Source: Fusibacter sp. 3D3 (lineage in GTDB: Bacteria; Bacillota; Clostridia; Peptostreptococcales; Acidaminobacteraceae). From it: a stretch of 64,000 nt of DNA. Both the position numbers and the translations under genes were made by a program. The notes below the pieces were generated by a model. That model did no database searches. It was given only the letters and a program-made list of their open reading frames with translations, and was not told the DNA's origin. Below, piece by piece: positions 9,640-19,564 of this stretch. Positions within the stretch are counted from its first letter, which is position 1; each line of letters begins with the position of its first letter. Location: contig NZ_BDHH01000007.1 of assembly GCF_001748365.1 (NCBI RefSeq), positions 159,626-223,625 on the forward strand, in the 5' to 3' direction.

Positions 9640-10443
9640 ATGGTTACTTCAGTGGGCAAAATACTTAAATTATTAGAGCATATCGCACCTTTAAGTCTAG
9701 CCGATGCATGGGATAATTCCGGATTGCTCATCGGGCATTCAGACCGCGAGGTAGACCGAATTCTAATTGCACTAGATCTTACAGAAGAGGTCTTAGAAGA
9801 AGCACTTGACGAAGGGTTCGATCTAATTCTCACACATCATCCTTTAATTTTCAACCCTATAAAGCAGATCACCACTGAAACGCGTATTGGCAAACTCATC
9901 ATTAAATTAATTGAAAACAGGATCAGTCTCATTTCGCTTCATACCAATATGGATCGTTCTTTTGAAAACGGGATTAACCGTTACGTAGGGGAAAAACTTG
10001 AATTAGAGGATATGACTATTCTTGTGAAAGATGAAGCGTATGTAGGTTATGGTGTCGTGGGTAATTTTAGTGCAGCTCAGCCTTTAGAAAATGTTGTGGC
10101 CACTTTAAAAACGCTATTTAATCAAAAAACCATAAAACTCACAAACGGCACTTTAGATAAACCTATAAGGCGTATCGCTTTTTGTAGTGGTGCTGGAGCT
10201 GATTTTATCGAACAAGCATTAAGTGAACATGCGGATTTATATATTACGGCTGATGTCAAACATCATGAGAGTCAACTGGTAAACGGTTCTACAATGACCT
10301 TATTAGATGTAGGGCATTATGAAAGCGAAACTGTTTTCTTAGAGCGTCTTAAAGCGCTTTTAGATGAGCAAATTGCCCTTAAAAATTACGATGTTTTTAC
10401 GATGGTCACCGAAACAGAAAAAGCACAATTCAAATATGTATAG
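9640..10443 (+). CDS. Nif3-like dinuclear metal center protein (YqfO type)
   Basis: The 267-residue protein belongs to the NIF3/DUF34 family. It carries a two-metal site formed by LTHHPLIFNPI, ISLHTNMD and VGHYESE. The exact biochemical role of the family is unsettled (a GTP cyclohydrolase I type 2 label is common but unproven). The ATG is preceded by AAAGGAGGG and starts 21 bases after trmK, so the two are cotranscribed. The short form without the large PII-like insert is consistent with its length. Confidence 0.92.
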   Translation: MVTSVGKILKLLEHIAPLSLADAWDNSGLLIGHSDREVDRILIALDLTEEVLEEALDEGFDLILTHHPLIFNPIKQITTETRIGKLIIKLIENRISLISLHTNMDRSFENGINRYVGEKLELEDMTILVKDEAYVGYGVVGNFSAAQPLENVVATLKTLFNQKTIKLTNGTLDKPIRRIAFCSGAGADFIEQALSEHADLYITADVKHHESQLVNGSTMTLLDVGHYESETVFLERLKALLDEQIALKNYDVFTMVTETEKAQFKYV

Positions 10444-10453
10444 AAAATGGAGC

Positions 10454-10489
10454 TCCACTTTAAGCTGAAGAGAACCTCTTAAAGTGGGA
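10454..10489. repeat. Inverted repeat downstream of the Nif3-like gene
   Basis: The arms CCACTTTAAG and CTTAAAGTGG pair perfectly around a 13-nt loop. No U tract follows on the plus strand. It could weakly terminate the trmK-Nif3 transcript, or belong to the same palindromic family as 8752-8791. The ~100 bases to the next gene hold a possible promoter (TTGGGT, 18 nt, TAAAAT), which is weak evidence only. Confidence 0.45.
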
Positions 10490-10595
10490 TATATAAATTC
10501 ATGATATTTTAACGATATATTGCTTTAAGTCTCTTCAAATTTTGGGTATCATGAAAGCAATAGGATAAAATAAAGCGTTAGGGGATCGTGTTGCC

Positions 10596-13508
10596 ATGAA
10601 AAAAAAGGAAAAGACGAAACAGATGCAGAAAACAAAACACAGCTTAAGACATAAAATTACGAAATTTATGTTTTTAAATAGCAGTGTTTCAAATTTAATT
10701 TTAAGTATATTGGTTATTGTAATCATAGTAGGTGCAATGAATACTTTTGGAATGGCAACCTCAAATATAATAGCGAGTCAAATCGTTGGAGAACTAGAAA
10801 ATCCAATGTCTATAGGAAAGTTCGGAAAAAAATCAGTAGAAAATATTGACCCTGACAATGAACAATATCAAAGATGGCTTAATGCGATTGGCAACAAATT
10901 TTATTTTAATATGAGTTCAGGATTTGTACTCCGTACGGAAGAAGAACTCATGAATATGGAGAATTTTGAAAAAACAGATACCGAGGGTCTTACTGAAGTA
11001 GAATTCGTATTTGTAGAAATTGATGTAAAAGAGACTCCTGTTTTTTCTACACTTCCAGAAAGTATGGATATCGAAAATCCAGAAAACAACCCATTGGGCA
11101 CGCACTATTTCTATGTCTCCGAGCAGGCATTTAGAAATTCATTAGGCGAAAACGTTGGCACCGTTAGAGTGATGTTTAATCCGTATATTTTAGTGAGTAT
11201 CACTTTTATTTTAATTTGCATCTTTATTTTTGCCACTTTACTTTCAAATATCGTTTCATTTTTTATAAGCAAAGTCATGGCGAAATCATTGACCAATCCA
11301 CTTAAAGAGCTACAATTAAAATTGAATAATTTAGCAGAAGGCGATATAGAATCTGCATTCACAACTGAGGTGTCTTTAAAAAAACCAATGCTTGAAATGG
11401 CAAACCTCGCATCAGCCACAAATTTGATCATAGAAAAAATGAGAGATTATGCTGAAACTCTAGAAGACCATCGGGTGGAGTTGACCGCTCAAAATGAAGA
11501 GCTTGAAGAAAAAGGGACTCACCTCATTCGTATTAACAATCAACTTGAGTCTATGAATGTTCAGATGAAAGATATTTTAGATAACGTGGGGCAGGGCTTT
11601 TTAAGATTTGATGAAGATTTGATGATTCACAGTGAATATTCTAAGGAGTGCATGGATATATTCAATCACAATATTACGAATCGCGTGTTTTCAAAATTAA
11701 TTTTCCCAGATGATCCTGACCAGGGCGCTTTTGTGGATGAACTTCTTGTAATGATTCTAAAAGAAGAGTCAGCCATGACCAAACTCTATTTGCCCTTGTT
11801 ACCAGATGAAGTGTGTCTCAATGATCATATTATTGAGATTGACTACAGACTTTCAAAGCGAGATGCAAATAAGAAATCAATGATTGTCATATTAACCGAT
11901 ATCACTGAAAAAAGAAAATTAGAAGCTCAAATGGATAAAGAACAGCATATTTTGAAAATGGTTGTAAAAGCTTTAGTCAATCGCACCATGTTCATTGAAG
12001 TTGCTGAAAGTTTTGAACGCTTTATGGCAGAAGGCATAGAGAGCCAATGGCAATTTGCACAAAATCAAGAGGAAAATCTTCAATACATCATGCGTCAACT
12101 TCATACCTTTAAAGGTAACTTTAGCCAGTTTGATGTGGTTCAATTATCGGATGCGCTTCACATTGCTGAAAATCAGCTTTTAAACATCATTCGAAGTGAA
12201 GGCAGCTGCAACGTAGATTCTTGTTTGGATACAAAAGCGCTTATGTCCGCTTATGATCACGATATTAACATTATCAAAACCTATATCGGGGATGATTACA
12301 TGCTACAAGATGATTATTTCTTAATTGAAAAATCCCGGATTATAGAAATTGAATATAAAATGCAAACTATTTTATCCGAACAAGATTGTAAAATTTTGTT
12401 GCCTGAAATAAGGAGTCTCTGTTATAAACCCATAAAAGATCTCTTCAAAATGTACCCTGACTACACGCTAAAACTTGCTGAGCGGTTAGATAAAACCCTT
12501 TACAATTTTGAAATTGAATCCGAAAATCTATTAGTGGATGAACTTAGATTCCAAGATTTCAGCAAAAGTATGGTGCATGTCTTTAGAAATGCGGTGGATC
12601 ACGGGATTGAATCTCCAGATGAGCGTGTGGATGCAGGCAAAGAAATGATGGGCAGTGTCAAGTGTCTCATAAAAAAACGGGGTGAATCTGTAGAAATAAC
12701 CATTATGGATGATGGCAGGGGGATTGACCTAGAACGCATTAAAGAGAAACTGACCCATTCGGGGTATGGTCCAAAGCAACTCGATGAAATGAGTGTATCG
12801 ACATTGCTTTCTAAAATATTTGACGATAACTTTTCGACCAAAGAAGAGGTTACCCTGTTTTCTGGTCGCGGCGTTGGCTTATCTGCAGTTAAAAAAGAGG
12901 TTGAAGCGCTTCAGGGGACAATCAAGGTAGATTCAGAACTTGGCAAGGGGACGACGTTTATATTCGAACTTCCATTGGAGGGTAAAACTGAAATTGAAGC
13001 TATTGTGCCTATGCATCTGATGGAAACTTTGGCGAATACTTCAGCAGATTACTTGAGAAATCAGGTTGAAGGTCATCCCATAACAACTTTTACAGAAATT
13101 CTAAAATCTAAGAAAATTGAATTGAAACAGTTGACAGCCCTTGTGAGTCTAAAAGGAGTTATCAATGCGCTGATTATGATCAGCGTAAATCAGCCTATGG
13201 CTCAAAAGCTTGCAAGCAGTTTTCTAATAGAAATCAATAAGGATGAGGATATGGAACCATATATTGAAGATGTCCTCGCAGAAATTGCAAACACAGTTCT
13301 TGGAAATACACTGGGGCGGCTAGATGACACAAGTGAATTTTTACACATGGGCATCCCTGCTATTATTACCAATAATGGTGCTTATGTCAAATATACAAAC
13401 GCTGAAATATTGACTTTTAATCTTCAATACGAAAAATATGAATGGAGTGTGCATATGATTCAAATCGAAAGTAATTATATAGAGGAGGAATCTCTATGGC
13501 AAGAATAA
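10596..13508 (+). CDS. Membrane CheA-like sensor histidine kinase with Hpt and CheX-like domains
   Basis: This 970-residue inner-membrane protein has TM1 at about residues 33-55, an extracytoplasmic sensor, TM2 at about 197-222, HAMP (NPLKELQLKLNNLAEGD), a coiled coil and a PAS-like stretch (about 320-430). An Hpt domain follows with the phospho-acceptor motif LHTFKGNF (His near 503). A CheA-type ATPase domain has HVFRNAVDHGIESPDER, DDGRGI and GRGVGLSAVKKEV. The last ~150 residues carry EIANTVLGNTLG and a Pro about 21 residues later. This resembles the ExxN...P phosphatase signature of CheC/CheX. Kinase and putative phosphatase in one chain is unusual. The gene overlaps the next one, a CheY-like regulator, by 13 nt. 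The input signal is unknown. Confidence 0.85.
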   Translation: MKKKEKTKQMQKTKHSLRHKITKFMFLNSSVSNLILSILVIVIIVGAMNTFGMATSNIIASQIVGELENPMSIGKFGKKSVENIDPDNEQYQRWLNAIGNKFYFNMSSGFVLRTEEELMNMENFEKTDTEGLTEVEFVFVEIDVKETPVFSTLPESMDIENPENNPLGTHYFYVSEQAFRNSLGENVGTVRVMFNPYILVSITFILICIFIFATLLSNIVSFFISKVMAKSLTNPLKELQLKLNNLAEGDIESAFTTEVSLKKPMLEMANLASATNLIIEKMRDYAETLEDHRVELTAQNEELEEKGTHLIRINNQLESMNVQMKDILDNVGQGFLRFDEDLMIHSEYSKECMDIFNHNITNRVFSKLIFPDDPDQGAFVDELLVMILKEESAMTKLYLPLLPDEVCLNDHIIEIDYRLSKRDANKKSMIVILTDITEKRKLEAQMDKEQHILKMVVKALVNRTMFIEVAESFERFMAEGIESQWQFAQNQEENLQYIMRQLHTFKGNFSQFDVVQLSDALHIAENQLLNIIRSEGSCNVDSCLDTKALMSAYDHDINIIKTYIGDDYMLQDDYFLIEKSRIIEIEYKMQTILSEQDCKILLPEIRSLCYKPIKDLFKMYPDYTLKLAERLDKTLYNFEIESENLLVDELRFQDFSKSMVHVFRNAVDHGIESPDERVDAGKEMMGSVKCLIKKRGESVEITIMDDGRGIDLERIKEKLTHSGYGPKQLDEMSVSTLLSKIFDDNFSTKEEVTLFSGRGVGLSAVKKEVEALQGTIKVDSELGKGTTFIFELPLEGKTEIEAIVPMHLMETLANTSADYLRNQVEGHPITTFTEILKSKKIELKQLTALVSLKGVINALIMISVNQPMAQKLASSFLIEINKDEDMEPYIEDVLAEIANTVLGNTLGRLDDTSEFLHMGIPAIITNNGAYVKYTNAEILTFNLQYEKYEWSVHMIQIESNYIEEESLWQE

Positions 13509-13870
13509 TGATTGTAGACGATTCAACCGTTATGAGAATGAATTTAAAAAAAATACTCACGGATGTTGGACATACTATTGTTGCAGAAGCACAAAATGGA
13601 AAAGAAGCGTGTGCACAATACGAAAAGTATAGGCCAGATTTAGTGACTATGGATATTTCAATGCCTGTAATGACAGGTGTGGAAGCTACAAAAGCCATCG
13701 TAAGTAAATTTCCAGATGCTGTAATTGTAATGATCAGCGCACTTAATCAAAAGAAGATGGTGTACGATGCCTTGAAAAATGGGGCTAAACATTATATTAT
13801 TAAACCGATTGATCAAGAAAAAGTCATCAGTGTTCTAAATGAAGTTTTGCGAACTGATGTGTCGACTTAA
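13496..13870 (+). CDS. CheY-like single-domain response regulator
   Basis: The 124-residue receiver domain has the acidic pair IVDDS near the N-terminus, the phospho-acceptor Asp53 in TMDISMPVMTG and the conserved Lys103 in IIKPID. There is no output domain. The start codon lies inside the 3' end of the kinase gene, with its own site AGAGGAGG, which points to translational coupling. The kinase upstream is its evident phosphodonor. The neighbouring HD-GYP protein is a plausible downstream partner. Confidence 0.95.
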   Translation: MARIMIVDDSTVMRMNLKKILTDVGHTIVAEAQNGKEACAQYEKYRPDLVTMDISMPVMTGVEATKAIVSKFPDAVIVMISALNQKKMVYDALKNGAKHYIIKPIDQEKVISVLNEVLRTDVST

Positions 13871-13890
13871 AAAGAGGAGAATTGCTTGAA

Positions 13891-15408
13891 ATGATAAATA
13901 ATGTGCTTTTGATCTCCAAAAATCAACTGTTATTAGAACAGCTTCAATCAAACATTGACCCCAATGAGTATGCGTTAACGCAAACCAGTGGTAGCGATAT
14001 CATGCAAAAGTGTTTTTTGTTATCACCGTGTTATATCTTTGTTGATCTTAATGATCTCAGTGAACAAATGATTCAAGTCATTAAGACCATCAACGATCTT
14101 GATTATATCCCCATTCTTTATATAGGTGAAGTTTCTTCTGCAAAAAGGATGGAAATTGCACTTGAAGATGAATTGCTACTGCCTTTGGATGCCTTTATTT
14201 TACAGTCGAGTTGCCTTTTGAAACAAGGCATTCAATTTAAAAGGCAATATAATAAAGTTTCACAGGCGTATGACACAATGGATGCGTTGACCACAGATAC
14301 TAAAAGCATTATGGCAAATTACTTAGAACACAATACTCTAGATCCTGTAAAACTCTATAATGACATCATCAATAGTATTTTCATGGACAATCCCCTTTTG
14401 AATAATAAACCTCAGTATGTCTGGATCTTGATAAAGGTTGGCGATAATTACAAAGCCAATTTATATCTTCGTGAAAAGCCTGATGATAACTATGTAAATA
14501 TAAGTATTTCTAAAGTCCCCATGGATCATTCTTTTGGATTTGATGTTTTTGCAGAAAACGGCTTTAAGATTAATTTGTTTGAATCTCACTTATCGGATAT
14601 AGACTCTACATCTAAAATGTTTCCGGACGAAATGCTGAATGACATGGCCGCTGTTGAAAATTTTGCGGGTTATGGTCTGGATCAAATGGTCGTTATTGGA
14701 TGTAATTACGAACACTCGGTCAGCAGCTATGAAGCCTCTATTTTAAAATCTGCTACAGTTACACTGGATTTACTGGAAAACATTCAGATGAAGTTATCTG
14801 ACGTCGAAGGCGCTTTTAATTACACGTTAGATGCGCTTGCAAGAGCGGCAGAGGCCAGCGACGATTCAACAGGCCAGCATATTAAACGCGTTAATGAATA
14901 TGCAAAGTTCATTGCCATGGCATTAGGTCTTGAGAATTCATTTGTAAAAGAAATTGCGAAAAGCGCCCAAATGCACGATGTGGGTAAAATTTACGTGGAC
15001 AATAGTATCCTTCAAAAAAAAGGGCCTCTTGATGAAAGGGAATTTTATGAAATGCAACAACACACGCTTTATGGTGAACGGATCGTTGGCGCCTCTGATT
15101 ATTTAAAAATGGCATCGGAGATTGCACTGAACCATCACGAAAAATTTGATGGCAGTGGTTACCCCAATCAAAAAAAAGGTGAGGCAATACCACTTTCAGC
15201 TCGAATCGTTTCACTTGCAGATGTCTATGATGCGCTTAGAAGTTCAAGATCATATAAACCGGGATTTACGCATGAAAAAGCTTGTGATATAATCCTAAAC
15301 GGAGATGGCAGAGTTATGCCAGAGCATTTTGATCCTCAAGTTTTAGCGGTCTTTAAAAAAGAACATTTAAGCTTCAACTCTATATTTGAAGCGCATAATT
15401 ATAATTAA
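13891..15408 (+). CDS. HD-GYP domain protein with receiver-like N-terminus (putative c-di-GMP phosphodiesterase)
   Basis: The 505-residue cytoplasmic protein has an N-terminal ~115-residue receiver-like fold with YIFVDLNDL at the acceptor-like position, lacking a clear acidic pair. A middle GAF-like region (~140-300) precedes an HD-GYP domain. That domain shows TGQHIKRVNEYAK, MHDVGK (HD near 359), LNHHEKFDGSGYP and LADVYDALRS, the complete metal-binding set, so hydrolytic activity is likely. GAGGAG at 13874-13879 fits the ATG at 13891 rather than the in-frame TTG at 13882. It closes the kinase/CheY operon and is followed by a strong terminator. Confidence 0.88.
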   Translation: MINNVLLISKNQLLLEQLQSNIDPNEYALTQTSGSDIMQKCFLLSPCYIFVDLNDLSEQMIQVIKTINDLDYIPILYIGEVSSAKRMEIALEDELLLPLDAFILQSSCLLKQGIQFKRQYNKVSQAYDTMDALTTDTKSIMANYLEHNTLDPVKLYNDIINSIFMDNPLLNNKPQYVWILIKVGDNYKANLYLREKPDDNYVNISISKVPMDHSFGFDVFAENGFKINLFESHLSDIDSTSKMFPDEMLNDMAAVENFAGYGLDQMVVIGCNYEHSVSSYEASILKSATVTLDLLENIQMKLSDVEGAFNYTLDALARAAEASDDSTGQHIKRVNEYAKFIAMALGLENSFVKEIAKSAQMHDVGKIYVDNSILQKKGPLDEREFYEMQQHTLYGERIVGASDYLKMASEIALNHHEKFDGSGYPNQKKGEAIPLSARIVSLADVYDALRSSRSYKPGFTHEKACDIILNGDGRVMPEHFDPQVLAVFKKEHLSFNSIFEAHNYN

Positions 15409-15424
15409 ATTTTTAATAACGCAT

Positions 15425-15503
15425 GTCCATAAACAATCTATAGAGGGTCGCTCAAATTTTGACTTTTGACACTCTAATTATAATTGTTTTATGGACTTTT
15501 TTT
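15425..15503 (+). terminator. Long hairpin terminator after the signalling operon
   Basis: Outer arms GTCCATAAACAAT (15425-15437) and ATTGTTTTATGGAC (15483-15496) pair, and an inner pairing TAGAG...CTCTA is also possible. Seven T residues follow. This separates the kinase operon from the DUF2156 gene. Confidence 0.85.
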
Positions 15504-15576
15504 ATGAATTGAATGGCACTTGTCGGGTATAAAACACTTATGGGGCAATTATGAATAAAAAGGGGGAAGTGATTAT

Positions 15577-16467
15577 GTGGATTGGAAATCAATATCGTTT
15601 GAAGACAAAAACATTTTTGAAGAAATGATAAAATTAAAGCCTTATCCGCTGAGCGATTATAATTTTACACATCTGAATATCTGGAAAACGGCTTACAAGC
15701 TCTCTTATACAATATTGAATGGGAACCTTGTGGTGAGAGGGAAAGATCCATTTTCAAATGAAGAATATGTCTACATGCCTATGGGGATCGGCAATTTACA
15801 CGCTTCAATTGAAGCTTTAAAAAATGAGTTTAAGGGGATCCATAAGCCTTTGATCATCAAGGCTTTAACACCCAAAATGATGGCTGAAATCAAATCGGCA
15901 AATCCACGCCAATTCAATTTTACAATCAATCGCAATGAATTTGAATATATTTATAAAATTAAGCAAATCGCGTCGTACGACGATAAAAAGTTAAGACGCA
16001 AGAGAGAACTTTGCAAGCATTTCGAAACCCATTATCCGGCCGAGTTTATCCAATATGAAACGGTTCACTATCCGCTCGTTTTGGATCTGATCGAGAAATG
16101 GCATCATGACCGAGAAGAAGATGATCTGATCGTGCAATCTGAAAAGGAGGGCATTCTCAACATCTTAGATCACTTAGAACACTTAAAATGCGAAGGTTTT
16201 ATGCTCATGGTATCGGGTGAGGTCATAGGGGTTATCATTGCCGAACCGCTGACTGAAGATATAGTGCTCGTTCACTATGAAAAAGGGATAAGATCATATA
16301 AAGGGGTATATGATATCTTAAAACGCAATGTATCACGCTATTATCAAAATGAGTTTAAATATATCAGTTTAGAGGAAGATATGGGTATTGAAGGTCTGCG
16401 AATTGCAAAGGAACTCTACAGACCAAATCATTTAATTATTAAGGGGACAATAACATTTATAGACTAG
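15577..16467 (+). CDS. DUF2156 / phosphatidylglycerol lysyltransferase C-terminal-like protein
   Basis: This 296-residue soluble protein has the GNAT-like double fold of DUF2156. Visible features are LSDYNFTHLNIWKTAY near the start, a central REEDD segment and a C-terminal SLEEDMGIEGLRIAKELYRP typical of the family. It has no transmembrane flippase domain, so it is not a full MprF. The acyl acceptor is unknown. The start is GTG at 15577 behind AAGGGGGAAGTG; an ATG two bases earlier is out of frame. The gene is followed 15 bases later by the propeller-MFS gene, suggesting cotranscription. Confidence 0.8.
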   Translation: MDWKSISFEDKNIFEEMIKLKPYPLSDYNFTHLNIWKTAYKLSYTILNGNLVVRGKDPFSNEEYVYMPMGIGNLHASIEALKNEFKGIHKPLIIKALTPKMMAEIKSANPRQFNFTINRNEFEYIYKIKQIASYDDKKLRRKRELCKHFETHYPAEFIQYETVHYPLVLDLIEKWHHDREEDDLIVQSEKEGILNILDHLEHLKCEGFMLMVSGEVIGVIIAEPLTEDIVLVHYEKGIRSYKGVYDILKRNVSRYYQNEFKYISLEEDMGIEGLRIAKELYRPNHLIIKGTITFID

Positions 16468-16482
16468 GGGGCAGTTGATTAT

Positions 16483-19400
16483 ATGAGACAACACTATTCC
16501 AAAAAGACGATTATTGTACTGCTCATGATCTTTTTTATAGCTACAATTGGGATAAGCTTCACTTATACCCATTTTAAAGTTAATCCTTTTGAGAACATTC
16601 ACCTGACCAATACTTCTGGCGTTGCCTTGGGGGAAGATCATAGCATTTACATTGTAAGCGATTCCAATAGAGCCATTCGTAAAATAGCCAATAATGATCA
16701 GCTCATATACACGATTGAAGGTGGCAAAAGAACAGCTGACAGTTTTTACACAGCCAATGAAATCGATACGGATGAAAATGGAAATTTATATGTGATGCAC
16801 AGTCGATGGGACGATACGGGCTCGTATCTAGAAACAGAAACGATTAGTGTCTTTGATAACACAGGGAAATTTATCAAGCAAGTCTTTAAACTTCCAGATG
16901 AATCTCAGTCAAAATTAACCCCTGCTATGAAAGGATTAAAGTACTTTGAGGGACATTTATATTGGTTTGTACTGGTAAACGAAGGGATTAACCTTTATTC
17001 TGACAAATCGGAAGAACCCATGGGCTTTTTTGCTTTTGAAATGGCAGATCAAATGATACAAGATGTTGATATGAGGGATGAAACGCATTGGTTTTATGCT
17101 TCTAAACAAGGCTTTATCCAATCTGTGGATACAAATAAAATGAAGGTTCAAACGCTCTTTGATGCCCGATTACTCAGTCAAGAAAATCCCTCTAGTATAT
17201 GGGGCATTCAATATGATGCCCAGTCTAAAACCTTATTTTTTAACGATCTTGGACAATTTGGCCTCTTTAAAATCAATGGAAGTCAAGTTGAAAAAGTCTT
17301 TTCAAGTAGTGAATACAGCACGGTAAACGATGAAGTTTATTATAATTTCGATGTATTAAGTGCATCCTATATCGCCGTCAATGATGAGAGCATTACACTT
17401 AAATCTGAGGCGGGCGCTTATAAGAGTATCTCAGAGCTAAAACCTTCGTCCTCTATTTTGATCCTTCGAATCATTGCATGGGTTTCAATCTTCTTAATGA
17501 TTTTAAGTGCCTATTTGTTAATAAATTGGCTCTTGAAAGATGTCTTGAAAAATGGCATACCAAGAGGTTTCAAAAAAACGGCCGCTATTATTTTAGTGGT
17601 TTTAATTGCAACGATTCTAACGTCATCACTTGCGATTAATTTCTACAATGAGATTTTGGTGGAACAAGCTACGAATAACTTGAAATTACTCGTTCAAGGT
17701 TCTAAATTTGTCATACATGGCGATGCCGTGGATGCCATCAAACAGCCCTCTGATTTTTATACCGAAGAGTATCAAGTGGTTTATGATGATCTCCAACGCA
17801 TGGTCAACTATAATCAAGAAGTTTGGGACGAAAACCTATATACGGCGCTCTATACGATTACAGATGACCGTTACTATGCACTTATGTACAATGATAATAG
17901 TGTGACCCCTTATTATACCTTCAACGCTTGGACTGACGATCCCGATTTTAATTACTTTTACGACGCCTTTCAAGGTAAAATCACACATGGGACGGAAACG
18001 GATGCCGATGGTGAATGGCTTTTCGCTATGGGCCCTGTTTACAATTCAAAAGATGAAGTTGTTGCAATCATTGAAGTGGGCATGAACAAGTACATTTTTG
18101 ATGAATGGAATAAAAATATCGTCAATAAAATCATTACCGACATCATATCCATTACCATCATCATAATCTTATTGATTTCTGAAGTGACATTTTTATCCAA
18201 TTGGTTGGAGCAAAGAAAAGCACATCGATTGCAGAGTGCATCGTCAAAAGCACATGAAATCAATCCAGAATTTAATGAACTCAATGCCTTAAGAACGCTT
18301 GCTTTGCTCACTTATATTGTCATCTTCATGTGTACGGCGTTCATTCCTCTAATGGCAAAATCTATTTACAGTCCTATTGGCAATCTATCCATGTCGATGG
18401 CGATTGGACTCCCTATATTTACAGAAGTGTTGTTTGCGGCTATAACCATTGTCATTGCTGGGTTTATTGCAGAAAAGAAAGGTTGGAAACTCATATTTTA
18501 TATGGGAATCATCATTTTAATTGGAGCTGCCATTGCCACAGCTTTGACGAGATCACTATTGGTTTTTATCATTATCAGAGGGATTGCAGGCATTGGCAAT
18601 GGGTTTATACAGATGACGATGCACGCTTTTGTGAACACGGGGAAGACGGTGGCACAGAGAAACGAAACCTTCGCAAATATGATGTCCGGTGCCATTGCTG
18701 GGGTCAATCTCGGCGTCGTCTTTGGTGCGAATCTTGTGGATAAGATGGGCTATTTTAATGTTTTCTTTATTATGGCTGGAATAGGTGTCATCGCCATATT
18801 ATTTGAACGCCTATTTTTAAGACAATACGACACCATGGCGTTTCATATTGAAGAGGCAGAACCGCCTATAACGGAGGATACCCTTGATAAAAACAATCAG
18901 AAAATGTCATGGCTTTATTATTTTTCAAGAAAGAGTATTGCCGCGTTTCTCACGCTTATACTCGTGCCTGCACTTTTGTGTTACATGTATTTAGAATATT
19001 TTTTCCCATTGTTTGCTGAGGCAAAAGGATTGACGACTTCAATGATCGGAATTGTTTTCTCACTTTATGGCCTGTTTATCGTTTATTTTGGTCCATCCAT
19101 GAGCACTTTTACAGAAAAAACTTTTGGGGTGAAAAATGCTTCTGCCATTGCAAGTATATTAACAGGCATTTCATTGCTTGTGTATGCTGTTACTGGAACA
19201 CTTTTAGGCGCTGTACTGGCCGTATTGATCTTGGCAATTTCGGATAGCTTTGGCGACAGCGTTTACACCACTTATTTCTTAGCGATTAAAGAATCACAAA
19301 AAATCGGCAAATCCATTGCAGCGGGTTATTTAGAATTTTTCTCTCAGATTGGGAAGATGCTTGGCGCGCTTGCCTTTGGTATTGCCATTGGGTTTGGAGA

Positions 19401-19500
19401 TCAACTTGGAATTGGTATAATAGGGGTGATCACTGTTGGATTTGGAGTGTTATTCATTCCAATTGGAACTCAAGTAGTTGTTTCGGATACGGATGAATAA
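16483..19500 (+). CDS. Beta-propeller / Cache-like sensor fused to a major facilitator transporter
   Basis: The 1005-residue membrane protein has an unusual domain order. A signal-anchor helix (~8-28) leads into an extracytoplasmic propeller-like region (~40-325) with NHL-type strands such as GVALGEDHSIYIVSDSNRAI and EIDTDENGNLYVMHS. TM helices at ~326-350 and ~366-390 bracket a cytoplasmic loop. An extracytoplasmic Cache-like domain (~395-545) contains GEWLFAMGPVYNSKDEVVAI. From ~603 onward there are about 12 hydrophobic helices of an MFS permease, including the loop GFIAEKKGWK. The first 550 residues are paralogous to those of the cyclase-like gene at 20771. This may be a transceptor; the substrate is unknown. 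The RBS is AGGGGGCA. Confidence 0.82.
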   Translation: MRQHYSKKTIIVLLMIFFIATIGISFTYTHFKVNPFENIHLTNTSGVALGEDHSIYIVSDSNRAIRKIANNDQLIYTIEGGKRTADSFYTANEIDTDENGNLYVMHSRWDDTGSYLETETISVFDNTGKFIKQVFKLPDESQSKLTPAMKGLKYFEGHLYWFVLVNEGINLYSDKSEEPMGFFAFEMADQMIQDVDMRDETHWFYASKQGFIQSVDTNKMKVQTLFDARLLSQENPSSIWGIQYDAQSKTLFFNDLGQFGLFKINGSQVEKVFSSSEYSTVNDEVYYNFDVLSASYIAVNDESITLKSEAGAYKSISELKPSSSILILRIIAWVSIFLMILSAYLLINWLLKDVLKNGIPRGFKKTAAIILVVLIATILTSSLAINFYNEILVEQATNNLKLLVQGSKFVIHGDAVDAIKQPSDFYTEEYQVVYDDLQRMVNYNQEVWDENLYTALYTITDDRYYALMYNDNSVTPYYTFNAWTDDPDFNYFYDAFQGKITHGTETDADGEWLFAMGPVYNSKDEVVAIIEVGMNKYIFDEWNKNIVNKIITDIISITIIIILLISEVTFLSNWLEQRKAHRLQSASSKAHEINPEFNELNALRTLALLTYIVIFMCTAFIPLMAKSIYSPIGNLSMSMAIGLPIFTEVLFAAITIVIAGFIAEKKGWKLIFYMGIIILIGAAIATALTRSLLVFIIIRGIAGIGNGFIQMTMHAFVNTGKTVAQRNETFANMMSGAIAGVNLGVVFGANLVDKMGYFNVFFIMAGIGVIAILFERLFLRQYDTMAFHIEEAEPPITEDTLDKNNQKMSWLYYFSRKSIAAFLTLILVPALLCYMYLEYFFPLFAEAKGLTTSMIGIVFSLYGLFIVYFGPSMSTFTEKTFGVKNASAIASILTGISLLVYAVTGTLLGAVLAVLILAISDSFGDSVYTTYFLAIKESQKIGKSIAAGYLEFFSQIGKMLGALAFGIAIGFGDQLGIGIIGVITVGFGVLFIPIGTQVVVSDTDE

Positions 19501-19503
19501 GAG

Positions 19504-19564
19504 AAGCCCCATCGACAGTTTCGACCCATTAAAGAGATGGACCATGTCGATGGGGCTATTTTTT
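19504..19564. terminator. Bidirectional terminator between convergent genes
   Basis: Perfect 13-bp arms AGCCCCATCGACA (19504-19516) and TGTCGATGGGGCT (19545-19557) are followed by a T run on the plus strand. The minus-strand gene ends at 19563, so the hairpin probably serves both convergent transcripts. Confidence 0.88.
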
